This document shows, piece by piece, positions 1 to 10,530 of a DNA stretch of 64,000 nucleotides; positions within the stretch are counted from its first letter, which is position 1, and each line of letters begins with the position of its first letter. Both the position numbers and the translations under genes were made by a program. Source of the stretch: Liolophura sinensis (lineage: Eukaryota; Mollusca; Polyplacophora; Chitonida; Chitonidae); NCBI RefSeq assembly GCF_032854445.1, contig NC_088300.1, forward strand, positions 66,934,984-66,998,983, read 5' to 3'. Below the pieces are notes generated by a model that saw only the letters and a list, made by a program, of their open reading frames with translations, did not search any database and was not told the DNA's origin.

Positions 1-29
1 TTGCTATCCCGGAGTAAAGACTCTTTGTT

Positions 30-280
30 ACCTCTCTCAAAATATTAATCTGTTAATTTTAACAGAAAATCTGCTGTCTGAGTGATCTTAGAATGTATTG
101 TGCTATGACAAGCAGGTTATTCTGTTAGATATAATACACATACTCTATTAATTTAACATAAGGATTCTGTTAAACTAACAGAATATGACAGAATATTATG
201 TCATAATAACAGAATACGTTCTAGCATCACTCAGACAACAGACATCCTGTTAAAATGAACAGATTAATTTTTTGAGTGTA
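30..280. mobile_element. Palindromic MITE, copy 1
   Basis: About 250 bp whose two ends are inverted copies of each other: 'ctcaaaatattaatctgtt' at the left and, in reverse complement, 'ctcaaaaaattaatctgtt' at the right. The interior is rich in 'taacagaat' motifs and is itself largely self-complementary. It has no coding capacity. A second diverged copy lies at 10279-10530. The outer ends read TAC..CTCAAA, which would fit a TA target duplication of the Tc1/mariner type, but this was not proven. Confidence 0.6.
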
Positions 281-949
281 CATGCAGCTATGGCGACAGA
301 GATTAATTGATCGGATTTACCAACAGGGACTTATGTACTATGTGTTTGTAAAGTGTGCTGTGTACACATATATGCATGTACCAGCGCCTGTGCAATTCAT
401 GAACCACGGGTACCGTCTCACAAATTGTATGGACGCCTGTAACGTTACACTACGTTACAAACGTGCCCCAGAGGCCGATTTCTCGAAGGGTCATTAGCGA
501 TGTTTTCCCTATGGGATGGAACTACACATGTACGATTGCAACGCGAGATATACGTACGTTACTATGCATGGCAGCCATTGTTGTGGTTGTCATGTAAGTT
601 ACCAGTGACTCGTTGTTAATGTGCTTATGTTTTAACAGAGTTAGTCGGGCCCTAGAGTGGATTCTTTCACAGTCTTGAGCAGGGAACTTTCCCGTCTCTC
701 CCTTGGTGGACTTGGTGACAATATTTAATTTACTAACGATGACCATTCGACGGTGCTCGGACAATGTGTTCGGATCCGTTTAGTTGGCCTTAATTGGAAT
801 TCGTTGTTTCCCTATATACATACATGGATAATAGTTCTACTGTCATGGGTTATTTGCATAAATTATGTTTTTGGCGTCGCCCAGTCACTTACATATTAAC
901 CACTGCCCAATATAGTTGAAATCTCGATATGTTTATCTATTTCTTTGAT
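281..949. other. Spacer with no recognised feature
   Basis: The reading frames here are short (at most 80 codons), have no recognisable domain and look like chance openings. I see no repeat, RNA gene or splice-supported exon. Confidence 0.5.
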
Positions 950-1110
950 ATGTAGTTTAGAGTATTTCACTTATACGATGGCGGCCAATGGTGGGAGGGA
1001 AGCGGGCAGAGTAAGAGGGAACCGAAGACCATCCGCAGAGGAAGCCAGCCGGAGCTGGGCTTGAACTCACAATGACCTTATTTGAGAGGCTCCAGTGTCC
1101 CTAGTAATAA
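950..1110 (-). repeat. SINE family A, degraded copy
   Basis: It contains 'tatttcacttatacgatggcggcc' in pieces and ends in the 'gagctgggcttgaactcac' B-box side, so it reads on the minus strand. The poly(AAAT) tail end is lost. Confidence 0.6.
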
Positions 1111-1462
1111 TAAGTGGTCGGCAATTTTCGTGTGGCCGTGTACTTAATCTAAAGTTCGTGCATATCTGTAAGTCACACATAGGAAAGGTTAAGTCGGTGG
1201 GTTAATTTAGGCAATCGATCCACTAATAACAAAAACCGCCATCGTATAGGTGAAAAATTCTGGAAGGTGGCGTTGAACAACAATAAAATAAATAAATAAA
1301 TAACTTTAGGTGCAGGTAACTCCGATAACTACAATTGGGGCCTCATGGTACATAGTGACAGGTAACTCGACCACAGTAAGTTCATATTATATTACTGATC
1401 AATTTACAAAGAGAAATCATAAAGTACAACTCAGAAATATTTATGTATTTTAACTTTTTAGA

Positions 1463-1695
1463 TTGGAGTTTTACGCCCTTCCCAAAAATATTTCACTTAA
1501 ACGACGGCGACTACCATTATGGTGGGAGGAAACCCGGCAGAACCCGGTGAAAACCCCAGCAGGTTGCTGCGTACGACTGGAGACCAAGACAGCGTGAGCT
1601 GGACTACGAATCACAGCAATGTTATTGGTGAGAGGCTCCTGGGTTATGCATTGTGCTGCGATGACACGCAAACCACTAAACCAAGGAGGCCACCA
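1463..1695 (-). repeat. SINE family A copy
   Basis: It starts with the reverse complement of the tail side ('gattggagttttacgcc'), then 'atttcacttaaacgacggcg', and runs to the tRNA-like head with 'gagaggctcctgggt'. It is moderately diverged from the best copy at 22987-23250. Confidence 0.75.
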
Positions 1696-1989
1696 ATTCA
1701 GGAAAAGCAGAAAGTTTCAGTACACGGAACGGCAACTAGATCTGCAAGATTTTCGATAAACTGTCACCGAAACAGAAAATTCAAGACGACAGATAACCCA
1801 CATGAATCGAACACATCACATCGGTGGAGTTTGTCAGTAGTACAATACATAATTGTGCCGTGTTTGAAACAATTGCAAATCATATTATATAACCCATGCA
1901 AAATCATAAGCGCTTTATAATTTGTATCTTTAAAGAATCTCTTGTCAATTTTACATATATGACTATAGAGTCGTACGCGGGAAGGTCTG

Positions 1990-2165
1990 ACAGGGACCTG
2001 ATGTGGATGGTCGCGGGTTTCCAAGTGGTTCTGCCCAGCTTTCTTCACCGTAATGCTGGCCGTTGTCATATAAGTGAAATATTCTTGAGTACACATTAAA
2101 AGAACAAATAAATATATCGGGATTTCAATACCAAATAAATAAATAAATAAATAAATAAATAAATA
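1990..2165 (+). repeat. SINE family A, 3' part with AAAT tail
   Basis: It carries 'gatgtggatggtcgcgggtt', then 'aatgctggccgttgtcatat', then 'aagtgaaatattcttgagta'. It is followed by about ten AAAT units. The tRNA-like head is missing, so this is a 5'-truncated or decayed insertion. Confidence 0.65.
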
Positions 2166-2274
2166 TCATGTATATAGAGTAAGGGGTGCTTTTGCCTATC
2201 CTCTGGAGGAGATTAAAACATTGTAGGAATTGCAATAAATAATGGAACTTAGGGACATGTATTATATAGAGATT

Positions 2275-2540
2275 TGATTTGATTTGATTGGTGTTTTACG
2301 CCGTACTCAAGAATATTTCACTTATACGACGACGGCCAGCATTATGCTGGGTGGAAACCGGGCACAGCCCGGGGGAAACCCACGACAATCCGCAGGTTGC
2401 TGCCAGACCTTCCCACTTACGGCCGGAGAGGAAGGCAGCATGAGCTGGACTTGAACTCACAGCGACCGCATTGGTGAGAGACTCCTGGGTCATTACGCTG
2501 CGCTAGCGCGCTAACCGACTGAGCCAAGGGGGTCCCGTAT
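2275..2540 (-). repeat. SINE family A, near full length
   Basis: A complete minus-strand copy. The tail side is 'ttgattggtgttttacgccg'. The central block carries the CG-rich 'gggcacagcccgggggaaa'. The tRNA-like head ends in 'gcgctaaccgactgagcc', the reverse complement of an A-box region. The reading frame inside it is an artefact of the repeat. Confidence 0.85.
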
Positions 2541-2799
2541 TATATAGAGATAACATATAGCTATGAGAAATTATTTATGACATGTAGACATACCTATGGT
2601 TGTGAGGACAGTGACGACAAAAGACATGGAACCTGTGTAATCCCACACGGAACTGTCATTGTGCAGCATTCTGATCATTATGTCACAGTGACTTGAAGCG
2701 TGCTCCAGTAATCCATGTAAAGCGGATTCATTTACCAGTGGATTGTCATCTGAAAAAGATAAAGGGAATTTGACACTGTCAAATCATGTCTGGAATACG

Positions 2800-3010
2800 T
2801 TTCACGCAGGGAGGTACATAATGTCTCCATATCTCCTCAATGGGTGGAGGAAGCCTAAGAGATATACCATACAAACCTTTTGATACGGAACCGAATTCGA
2901 AGCTGAGCGAGAGCTGGATTCGAACACGCGACCTCATTTGCCAACAGTTGTCGTTTGCCCTACAGAAGTTCTTTAATTAGACCACGGAACCAGCGGATCA
3001 TACCAAAGAA
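2800..3010 (-). repeat. tRNA-like SINE fragment
   Basis: Read on the minus strand, it has 'ggttccgtggtctaattaa' followed by 'gaggtcgcgtgttcgaatcc', which resembles the A and B boxes of a tRNA-Leu/Ser-type head. A degenerate body containing 'ggaggaagcctaag' follows. It is not a tRNA gene: no closed acceptor stem or anticodon arm is apparent. Confidence 0.5.
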
Positions 3011-3040
3011 TGGTACTTGTTGCTGCCTCGCTTAGCGCTC

Positions 3041-3176
3041 AGCACTGAGAGGTTAGAGCAAGGAAACATGACTGGTTGAACAGGTTTATTTGAGATGTTT
3101 TGTTTCCTTGCTCTAACCTCTCAGCACTGAGAGGTTAGAGCAAGGAAACATGACTGGTTGAACAGGTTTATTTGAG
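3041..3176. repeat. Hairpin plus 82-bp direct repeat
   Basis: A 54-bp stretch at 3041-3094 is repeated identically at 3123-3176. Between them, 3101-3122 is the exact reverse complement of 3047-3068 (22 bp). The whole can fold as a snap-back hairpin followed by a second forward copy, the pattern left by template switching during replication. Confidence 0.85.
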
Positions 3177-3412
3177 TTGTGTTTTACGCCATACTCAAGA
3201 ATATTTCACTTATACGACGGCGGCCAGCATTATGCTGGGAGGAAACCAGGCACAGCCCTGGGGAAACCCACGACCATCCGCAGTTTGCTGTCAGACCTTC
3301 TCACTTACGGCAGGAGAGGAAGCCAGCATGAGCTGGACTTGAACTGACAGCGACCGCATTGGTGAAAGACTCCTGGGTCATTTCGCTGCGCTAGCGCGCT
3401 AACCTACTGTGT
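3177..3412 (-). repeat. SINE family A copy
   Basis: A minus-strand copy from 'tgtgttttacgccatactca' to 'tagcgcgctaacctactg', with all central blocks. It directly abuts the hairpin repeat on its left and a family D copy on its right. Confidence 0.8.
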
Positions 3413-3605
3413 TGGTGTCAGTATAATGTGTCTGGGTGGGGTGTTATGTCCGGAGTCTTCGGCATGATACTTCAGTGGCGACAGCACTTTGGCTGCACGG
3501 CTCCCACAAGAATATATAGTATATGTACGCACACATAATGCCCCCTCTTCGTCAGATGACTGAACAATTAAATACCCCAAGCATACATACACACATGTAC
3601 ATACA
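3410..3605 (-). repeat. SINE family D copy
   Basis: Reads on the minus strand. Its head has 'acattatactgacaccaac' and 'gaagactccggacataac'. The tail has 'cagtcatctgacgaagagg' and a TG-rich simple repeat. It translates to the short PPRHIILTP-type frame often seen in such repeats, so the reading frame here is not a gene. Confidence 0.55.
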
Positions 3606-3884
3606 TACATACACTGGCACGTGTCAAGGAATTAGCAGGAACTTTAAGCACGTGCATTATTTGCTCCCACCGCATTTGTCCCGTTTGCTTTTGTGACATT
3701 AAACATATACACAAAAACAAAACAAAATAAGACAATCCGCATAAATACCCTTGTGGGCCTATATTATAGTGTACGACATACGTGAATTCTTCATTTTTTC
3801 TTCACACGGGTTCAGGTGGAAACTGTGTTCGTCTATTTGTCTGTGTGTCCGCTGGTTGATCTGCTGGTCGAGCGGTGAAACTTT

Positions 3885-4215
3885 TAAGTGAGTGAGTGAG
3901 TACTTAGGGTTTAACGTCGTGCGATTTTTCAGTCATATGACGACGAAAGAATCCTTAGAGTGCATGTACTTGCAATATGCCTCCTTGTTGCAGGACGGAT
4001 ATCCACCGCTCTTTTATCTAGTGCTGCTTCAATGAGACGACTTACCGAAGGCAAGTAGGCCGCGCCACCCGAGTCATCATACTATCCCCTTAATGCTGAA
4101 CGTCAAGCGAGGAAGCTACAACTTCCTCTTTTAAGATGGTTTAGGTGTGACCCGACCCAGGATTAGCCCTGGATCTACCGTCCCCGAAGCGAGCTGAACC
4201 ACTGGGGCCCGTCAA
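3885..4215 (-). repeat. SINE family C copy
   Basis: Read on the minus strand: 'gggccccagtggttcagctc', then 'acggtagatccagggctaat', then 'gcagcactagataaaagagc', and the tail 'gtcgtcatatgactgaaaaa'. It ends in a GTGAGTGAGT simple repeat. The same family occurs on the plus strand at 39895-40198. The first 70 bases look tRNA-derived. Confidence 0.8.
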
Positions 4216-4304
4216 ACCTTTAACTTGGGCAAATCACTTAACCAGACGCCTGCGTGCAAAATAACTTCGGCTTTTGCCGGGATGTCTGCGAAAATTTGCT
4301 GCGA

Positions 4305-4485
4305 AATTTATTTATTTATTTATTTGATTGGTGTTTTACGCCGTACTCAAACATATTTCACTTATACATGCGTCAGACCCCAGGGGAAACCCACAATCGT
4401 CCGCCGGTTATTGGCAGAACTTCCCACGTGCGGCCGAATACGGCGAAAACTGCCATCATTATTATCGAGTAGGAGACTGGGACTC
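4305..4485 (-). repeat. SINE family A, truncated copy
   Basis: It starts with (TTTA)n and 'ttgattggtgttttacgccg' and runs through 'ggggaaacccacaatcgtcc' before breaking down. A plus-strand family A fragment follows at 4560-4715, so two copies sit tail-out in opposite orientation. Confidence 0.75.
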
Positions 4486-4559
4486 GAACCAGCGTTCTCA
4501 CGGATATGAACTCCCAAACGCACGGTTTGATCTTCGTTGTACGTGCCTCAGGCCAAACA

Positions 4560-4715
4560 TTCAGGGGAATCTCCGTGGCTTGTGGTGGGCGTGCTAGCGC
4601 AACGCAATGACCCGGGAGCCTCTCTCACCGACGCGATTGCTGTGAGATCAAGACCAATTGATGCTGGCTTCCTCTCCTGTCGCAACCAGCATATGAGTGA
4701 AATATTTTTGTGTAG
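4560..4715 (+). repeat. SINE family A, internally deleted copy
   Basis: The head side is 'gcgtgctagcgcaacgcaat', then 'gaccaattgatgctggcttc', then a jump straight to 'catatgagtgaaatattttt'. The central proline/glycine-coding block is missing. Confidence 0.7.
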
Positions 4716-5944
4716 GCCTACGACATATAAAACCCTATTGAAATGAATAAAGCATTTCAACACGGTTTACATGTACATGTATTTTTTTGTTTGATTGATG
4801 TTTTGTGCAGTGCACCAAAGATATCAGATTTACATGATGAAAGGATCAGGATGTTTAAACATTACATGATTCCGTCGGTTGGGAAGGTATAGTCGTCAAT
4901 TATCGCCTTAAACATCACACAGTGAGAGTTATTTTGAGCAACACCTGTCGGTTTACTTTGCAATGAATTGACGCTTTCAGAGTATAGGAAACCCGAGTAA
5001 TCTAGCTGGTGTTTGGCATTCGCACGAGGGAGGGGTATATACATATGTTGTTGCAGTTTGAACATGGAACTACAGGACCCGGGTAAATCCCAAGGCCGTG
5101 TACAATCGTTGTATATTGTCTTCAGATGTATATCCAATACTTTACTATAAATTACGATAGCACCTGGCTAAATTAACAACGCAATTGGCTGCAAATTTAC
5201 AGTTGGGGGAAAGAGTCAGGAAAATGCATGTAGACCGAACTGCCAGCAAATGTGTCTGTAAAGATATACAATTTTATTACGCGGTATATGTACACACATA
5301 AGCCAGTCGGCAAAGCATGATGGGAAGAGATAATAATGGTTATATAAAGGGGTAAAGCCTGTGGCACTAATAGTCCACCTGCAGAATCCAGATTTATACC
5401 GGTATGCAAGCTTCCATATGAAAGATGTTTTACTTATATAGCCGATGTATTTGCCACAAAAAGAAGTTCATACGAACATCCGGCATTGCCAAGGCAATAT
5501 AACGAAATGTTTCTACCTCATCACAAAACAGCATCATAAAGTTTGTGCCATTTTGCTTGTAACAAATATAGAATATTTACACACTGTAGAATGAACGGTA
5601 TACGCAAATATTTGGGTAAACGTTTGTGTATGTGTATGTATGCTTGGGCCTCTTACGTCGTACTTAACAATTTTCAGTCTTATGACGGCGATTGTAAACG
5701 TAAACAAATACATGGACACAAACATATACGCCACCGTGCTTATGTATTATAACATACAAGTTCAAGTACAGAAAAGGAAAACAAAAGATATTTATGGATG
5801 GAAATGGTTTTTCATAGCACTCAATTGCAGAAATAAAGCTTTTTTTAAAGCAGCATTGAGCCAGTGTTCATGGAGGTTATTGAATTCATAATGAAATCAT
5901 AATATCGACAATATACCTCTCTCATCAAACATAAAATTACTAAA
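4716..5944. other. Spacer, mostly unique sequence
   Basis: No exon-like reading frame with splice signals was found. A short stretch near 5636-5695 ('tcttacgtcgtacttaac', 'cagtcttatgacggcg') is a remnant of the family C/D tail. Confidence 0.45.
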
Positions 5945-6200
5945 GCAACTCGCTGGGCGTTCGTGGCCGAGGAGGTTAGACTGCCAGCATGGTGCAATGA
6001 CCCAGGAACCTCTGTACCAATGTAGTCGCGGTAGGTTCAAGTTCAGCTCATGCTGACTTCCTCTCCAGACGTACGTGGGAAGTTCTGCCAGCAACCTGCG
6101 GATGGGCGTGGGTTTCCTCCGGGCGCTGTCCGGTTTCCTCCCACCATAATATTGAAATATTCTGGAGTACGGCATTAAACACCAATCAAATAAATAAACA
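5945..6200 (+). repeat. SINE family A, full length
   Basis: A plus-strand copy: head 'gcgttcgtggccgaggagg', 'caatgacccaggaacctct', B-box-like 'gtaggttcaagttcagctc', the CG-rich centre, and the tail 'acaccaatcaaataaataaa'. Confidence 0.85.
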
Positions 6201-6227
6201 GATATAGCGACATTTTATCCTCGAACC

Positions 6228-6330
6228 TTGATCTATTTATTTTTTAAGTGTTCATCGTCGTGCTCAAGACTTTTACACGTATATGCATGACAGCTTGGAC
6301 AAACTTGTGGCCAGGCCAGGGGCAAAATTC
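6228..6330 (-). repeat. SINE family B tail fragment
   Basis: It contains 'gttcatcgtcgtgctcaaga' and 'cttttacacgtatatgcatg', matching the tail side of family B copies such as 34320-34510. Nothing of the head remains. Confidence 0.4.
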
Positions 6331-6424
6331 CTATCAGTTTTCATATATACATATTTTACCGTATTAACGTCATACAATCACATATAAAAGTCAATATAAG
6401 GAAAGTCTTGACGTATATCCTATA

Positions 6425-7810
6425 TAGAATGTCTCATCATAACCTTTTCGTGTACACAGAGTAGTTACATTTGGTGACAAAACATTTCCAGAATGTCTCA
6501 CCATCATCTTTTCATGTAGATATAGAGTAGTTATATTTGGTGACAAACACACCCAGAATGTCTCATCACAATCTTTCCTTGTGGCATAGAGTAGTTACAT
6601 TTGGTGACAAACACACCCAGAATGTCTCATCACAATCTTTCGTTGTGGAATAGAGTAGTTACATTTGGTGACAAACACACCCAGAATGTCTCATCACAAT
6701 CTTTTCTTGTGGCATAGAGTAGTTACATTTGGTGACAACACACCCAGAATGTCTCATCACAATCTTTTCTTGTGGCATAGAGTAGTTACATTTGGTGACA
6801 AACACACCCAGAATGTCTCATCACAATCTTTTCTTGCGGCATAGAGTAGTTACATTTGGTGACAAACACACCCAGAATGTCTCATCACAATCTTTTCTTG
6901 TGGCATAGAGTAGTTACATTTGGTGACAACACACCCAGAATGCCTCATAATAATCTTTCTTTGTGGCATAGAGTAGTTACATTTGGTGACAAACACACCC
7001 AGAATGTCTCACCGTACTCTCTTCGTGTACACATAGAGTAGTTACATTTGGAGACAAACACACCCAGAATGTCTCATCACAATCTTTCCTTGTGGAATAG
7101 AGTAGTTACATTTGGTGACAAACACACCCAGAATGTCTCATCACAATCTTTTCTTGTGGCATAGAGTAGTTACATTTGGAGACAAACACACCCAGAATGT
7201 CTCATCACAATCTTTCCTTGTGGAATAGAGTAGTTACATTTGGTGACAAACACACCCAGAATGTCTCATCATAATCTTTCGTTGTGGAATAGAGTAGTTA
7301 CATTTGGTGACAAACACACCCAGAATGTCTCATCATAATCTTGTCGTGTAGACATAGAGTAGTTACATTTGGTGACAAACACACCCAGAATGTCTCATCA
7401 CAATCTTTTCTTGTGGCATAGAGTAGTTACATTTGGTGACAACACACCCAGAATGCCTCATAATAATCTTTCTTTGTGGCATAGAGTAGTTACATTTGGT
7501 GACAAACACACCCAGAATGTCTCACCGTACTATCTTCGTGTACACATAGAGTAGTTACATTTGGAGACAAATACACCCAGAATGTCTCATCACAATCTTT
7601 CGTTGTGGAATAGAGTAGTTACATTTGGTGACAAACACACCCAGAATGTCTCATCATAATCTTTCGTTGTGGAATAGAGTAGTTACATTTGGTGACAAAC
7701 ACACCCAGAATGTCTCATCATAATCTTGTCGTGTAGACATAGAGTAGTTACATTTGGTGACAAACACACGCAGAACGCCTCACCATAAACTTTCGGTGTG
7801 GGCATAGAGT
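6425..7810. repeat. 64-bp satellite array, homogeneous part
   Basis: About 21 head-to-tail units of roughly 64 bp, each containing 'agaatgtctcatcacaatct' and 'agagtagttacatttggtga'. A higher-order pattern is present: the block around 6856-7041 recurs almost unchanged at 7369-7554, 513 bp later, which is eight units. The open frames in the array are products of the repeat and not genes. Confidence 0.95.
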
Positions 7811-8330
7811 AGTTACATTTTCAAGAGGAAAGCAAATCCAGAATTTCTCACCATAAACTTTTCGTGTAGACATGAGTGCTGACATTTAGACTGACACACA
7901 CATCCAGAATGTCTCCCAACAGAGGTTTGGGAAGAAATGGTAAAAACGTTCACCCAAAGTTTTCTGTAGACATGAGGTGTGACATTTTGGGCTGAGAAGC
8001 ACACCCAGAATGTTTCGCCATCAACATTTTGGAAAAAAATTTACAATAACATAGGCCTAAATATTTCCTGTAGACATGAGGTGTGACATTTTGGACTGAC
8101 AAGCCACACAGAATGTTTTACCATAATGAGTTTTGGAATGAAACACCAATAACACCCGTCAAAAATTTATTGGAGACATTGAGCAGTGATATTTCCATGT
8201 GACAAGCACGCGTACAATGTCTCATAAAGGTTTTGGAACAAACGGCAATAAAATCTACCCGAAGTTTTCACGAGTGATGAGTAGCGACATTTTGGGCTGA
8301 CAAACCACCAATAATTATAGCGTTTGGAAA
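7811..8330. repeat. 64-bp satellite array, decayed edge
   Basis: Units become longer and diverged but keep landmarks: 'ccagaatgtctc' or 'cagaatgttt', then 'tgtagacatgag', then 'tgacattttggactgaca'. The gradient from uniform to degenerate suggests an old array edge no longer homogenised with the centre. Confidence 0.8.
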
Positions 8331-8592
8331 CAGAGTGATACAGCAATAAACTTCAGTCCCACAAATAAGTAATGTATATGTATGATTGCGTAATTAACAA
8401 TTTTTTCAGTGCTATTACGACAAATAGTCATTGGGTGGGTTCGTGAAAGAATAACGAAAGTGTAAGTGGGCCTATACACGTGATGATTGTGCAGCTGCTA
8501 TAGCACGAATGACATATATATGCTATCGGAAACGGATTCCAACCACTACGTTTTAACATTTTGTAAAATACTCCAAAAATACAATAACTCAC

Positions 8593-8734
8593 CCATAAAT
8601 TTGTTCATTTCGTCTTCCAAAAAGTTTTTCATTTCAGTTTCCTTCTCAGCTTCGAGACCTCGAAATATAGCCGCTCCTATGAGAATGTATCCAAACACTA
8701 TAGCAAACAACACCCATAGATATTTGTTGTGCAT
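8593..8734 (-). CDS. Two-pore-domain K+ channel, first coding exon (partial gene)
   Basis: An isolated exon of 47 codons plus one base. It starts at an ATG (8734) and ends at a good donor (ATG G|GTGAGTT). In-frame stops lie just upstream of the ATG, so the start is well placed. The peptide has about six residues, then a hydrophobic segment (LWVLFAIVFGYILIGAAIF), then RGLE and a charged helix (EKETEMKNF...). This is the layout of the N terminus and first transmembrane helix of K2P channels, where TM1 ends in a G-A-x-[IV]-F-x-x-LE motif. K2P channels carry background potassium current in the plasma membrane. The pore exons should lie at lower coordinates, but I saw no GYG-coding exon down to base 1; the next exon may be outside the window. 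It could also be a stranded exon copy. Confidence 0.6.
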
Positions 8735-10278
8735 GGTTATTAGCTCAGGGTGTCGAATCCATGACGGCTGGTGTGAAAAATGTCAGGAAGGCTGGTATCC
8801 AGCGAGAGATCTATATATCTTTTGGCAAGCCGTGTTATAGCTTGCAGGGCGGATGGGAAGGTTTCCTGGTACAGTCCTGCATGGCTTGTGGATTGAAACA
8901 TACGGGTCGCGTCATACATTTATGCATATGGTACTATGCAGGCCTACACAGTAAGGGCCTTCTCATGTAGCGACAAAACTATATGTATGTTTCAGGCTCC
9001 GTTATATCACGTGCAGGCGTATCGACGGTTTCACTAAGCATGACTATTACACATGCGTATTATCTTCCTTCCATGTATAACTAAATATACACTAGTAAAC
9101 AAGACTGTATTCACATTGTAAATAATAGGTCTTCACATATAAAGTATTAGAGCCGTTTGTGAATGCTTAACGTATATATAAATATGTACTGCTGTACTGA
9201 TAAATTCTTAGAAATTAGGCCTACATGCCCCACAAGAATTATACAACGATGCAGATATGGCTGTTTTCTTTCCCCACGTAATAAATACTCCACAGAACAG
9301 TTGATGGCTAAAGGACACCGCCGTCCTTCATGAAGTAAGTCACAAATCTCCAGACATAAGGACGCGGCCTAACTCGCGAGAGGTGGATTATAACACGTGA
9401 CTTAATTCATGAACAGTGGTTTATGCCAAAAACGTGCTCCAGCAGCAATGAAGAGGAAATAATCGTTATATGGATCCATTCGACATATAAAACTTGACCT
9501 GTAACCAGTTATGAATTGTACTTTGTTTGGAATACGTTGATCTGTGCAAATATATTTGCATTGTGACTTGTATTGTTATAATACTATCACTCAGACGGTA
9601 AAAGCATTGGCTGGCTTCGACTATCAGGCACTTAACCACTGAGGTCGCGAGTTCGAATCCAGCTCTCACACCTTCTGCCTGCGAAGGGAGACGGTTTGCG
9701 TTGGTTTCTTCCACCAATAAAAACCTGACTGACCCTTTGTACCACTGTCTTTTTGTAGTGGGCGCGGTTCCACGTATTCCGCGGGAGCACGAGGGTCGCC
9801 CAGGACGCACTTTTAACAAAAAGCGACCCCGATCTTTGCGTGTTGCGGTTGTTCTGCGGGACATGAAGGTTGCGATTGTGTTAAAGGTCGCAGCCTAGAT
9901 AGCCGCTATCAGCCACCATAGCAAAAGCCACGTGCACTTTGTTTTAGTATCGAATGAATGATTATGGCATAACGTCATGTCAGCAAATGTTTCAGGTATA
10001 TCCTGGTTATGTATGAATAGTGCACCCGCTGGTCTTACTGACACACAGCTTCGTCATTCCACTGTTGCCATTATACATGTAATATATCGAGAAATGTAAT
10101 ATATCATAAATAATTATATACCCACGTAATTATGCATCGCCCGTCGAACTATTACGAACTAGCGAATGGAGACATTTGCCACGCACATCAAGGATATTGG
10201 GGCCTACATACTTATACCAATCCTCAGCTGATGTTGGTCGAGGGCTTAATTAGCATTAGACGAGAAGCACAGTAATGC
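8735..10278. other. Spacer with a tRNA-like SINE fragment
   Basis: Around 9590-9710 (plus strand) lies a SINE fragment with 'caggcacttaaccactgagg' and a B-box-like 'gcgagttcgaatccagctc'. It resembles the head found in the foldback element at 25.0-25.5 kb. The GC-richer stretch 9700-9900 has open frames on both strands without a recognisable domain. The rest shows nothing. Confidence 0.45.
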
Positions 10279-10530
10279 TACCCTCAAATATTAATGTAAA
10301 TTTTAACAGAAAGTTTGTTGTCTTCATGATGCTAGAGTTTGTTCTGTTATTATAGCATAATACAGTGTCATATTCACCATAATATCCTGTTAGTCTAATA
10401 GAATCTGTATGTTAAATTAATAGAAAATGTGTGTTGTAGTTAATAGAACAATCTGCTGCAATAGCAGAATACATTCTAACCTCACCCAAACAGACTTTGT
10501 CAAAATTAACAGGTTAATTTTTTGAGTGTA
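10279..10530. mobile_element. Palindromic MITE, copy 2
   Basis: The same element as at 30-280, diverged. It begins 'taccctcaaatattaatg' and ends 'ggttaattttttgagtgta'; read inward, both ends give TAC[AC]CTCAAA. The interior carries matching 'taacag' and 'aatagaa' blocks. It is non-coding. Confidence 0.65.

Noticed and set aside
6856-7554. Two near-identical 61-codon frames
   Set aside because: Both are the 64-bp satellite read in one frame; identity comes from the higher-order repeat and not from protein conservation.
1-8546. Pore-domain exons of the K2P channel
   Set aside because: I scanned the minus strand for GYG-coding sequence in a T-[IV]-G-Y-G context and found none that I could support.
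9466-9864. A 132-codon minus-strand frame
   Set aside because: Part of it is the translated SINE head (GFELATS-type sequence). No conserved domain elsewhere in the frame.
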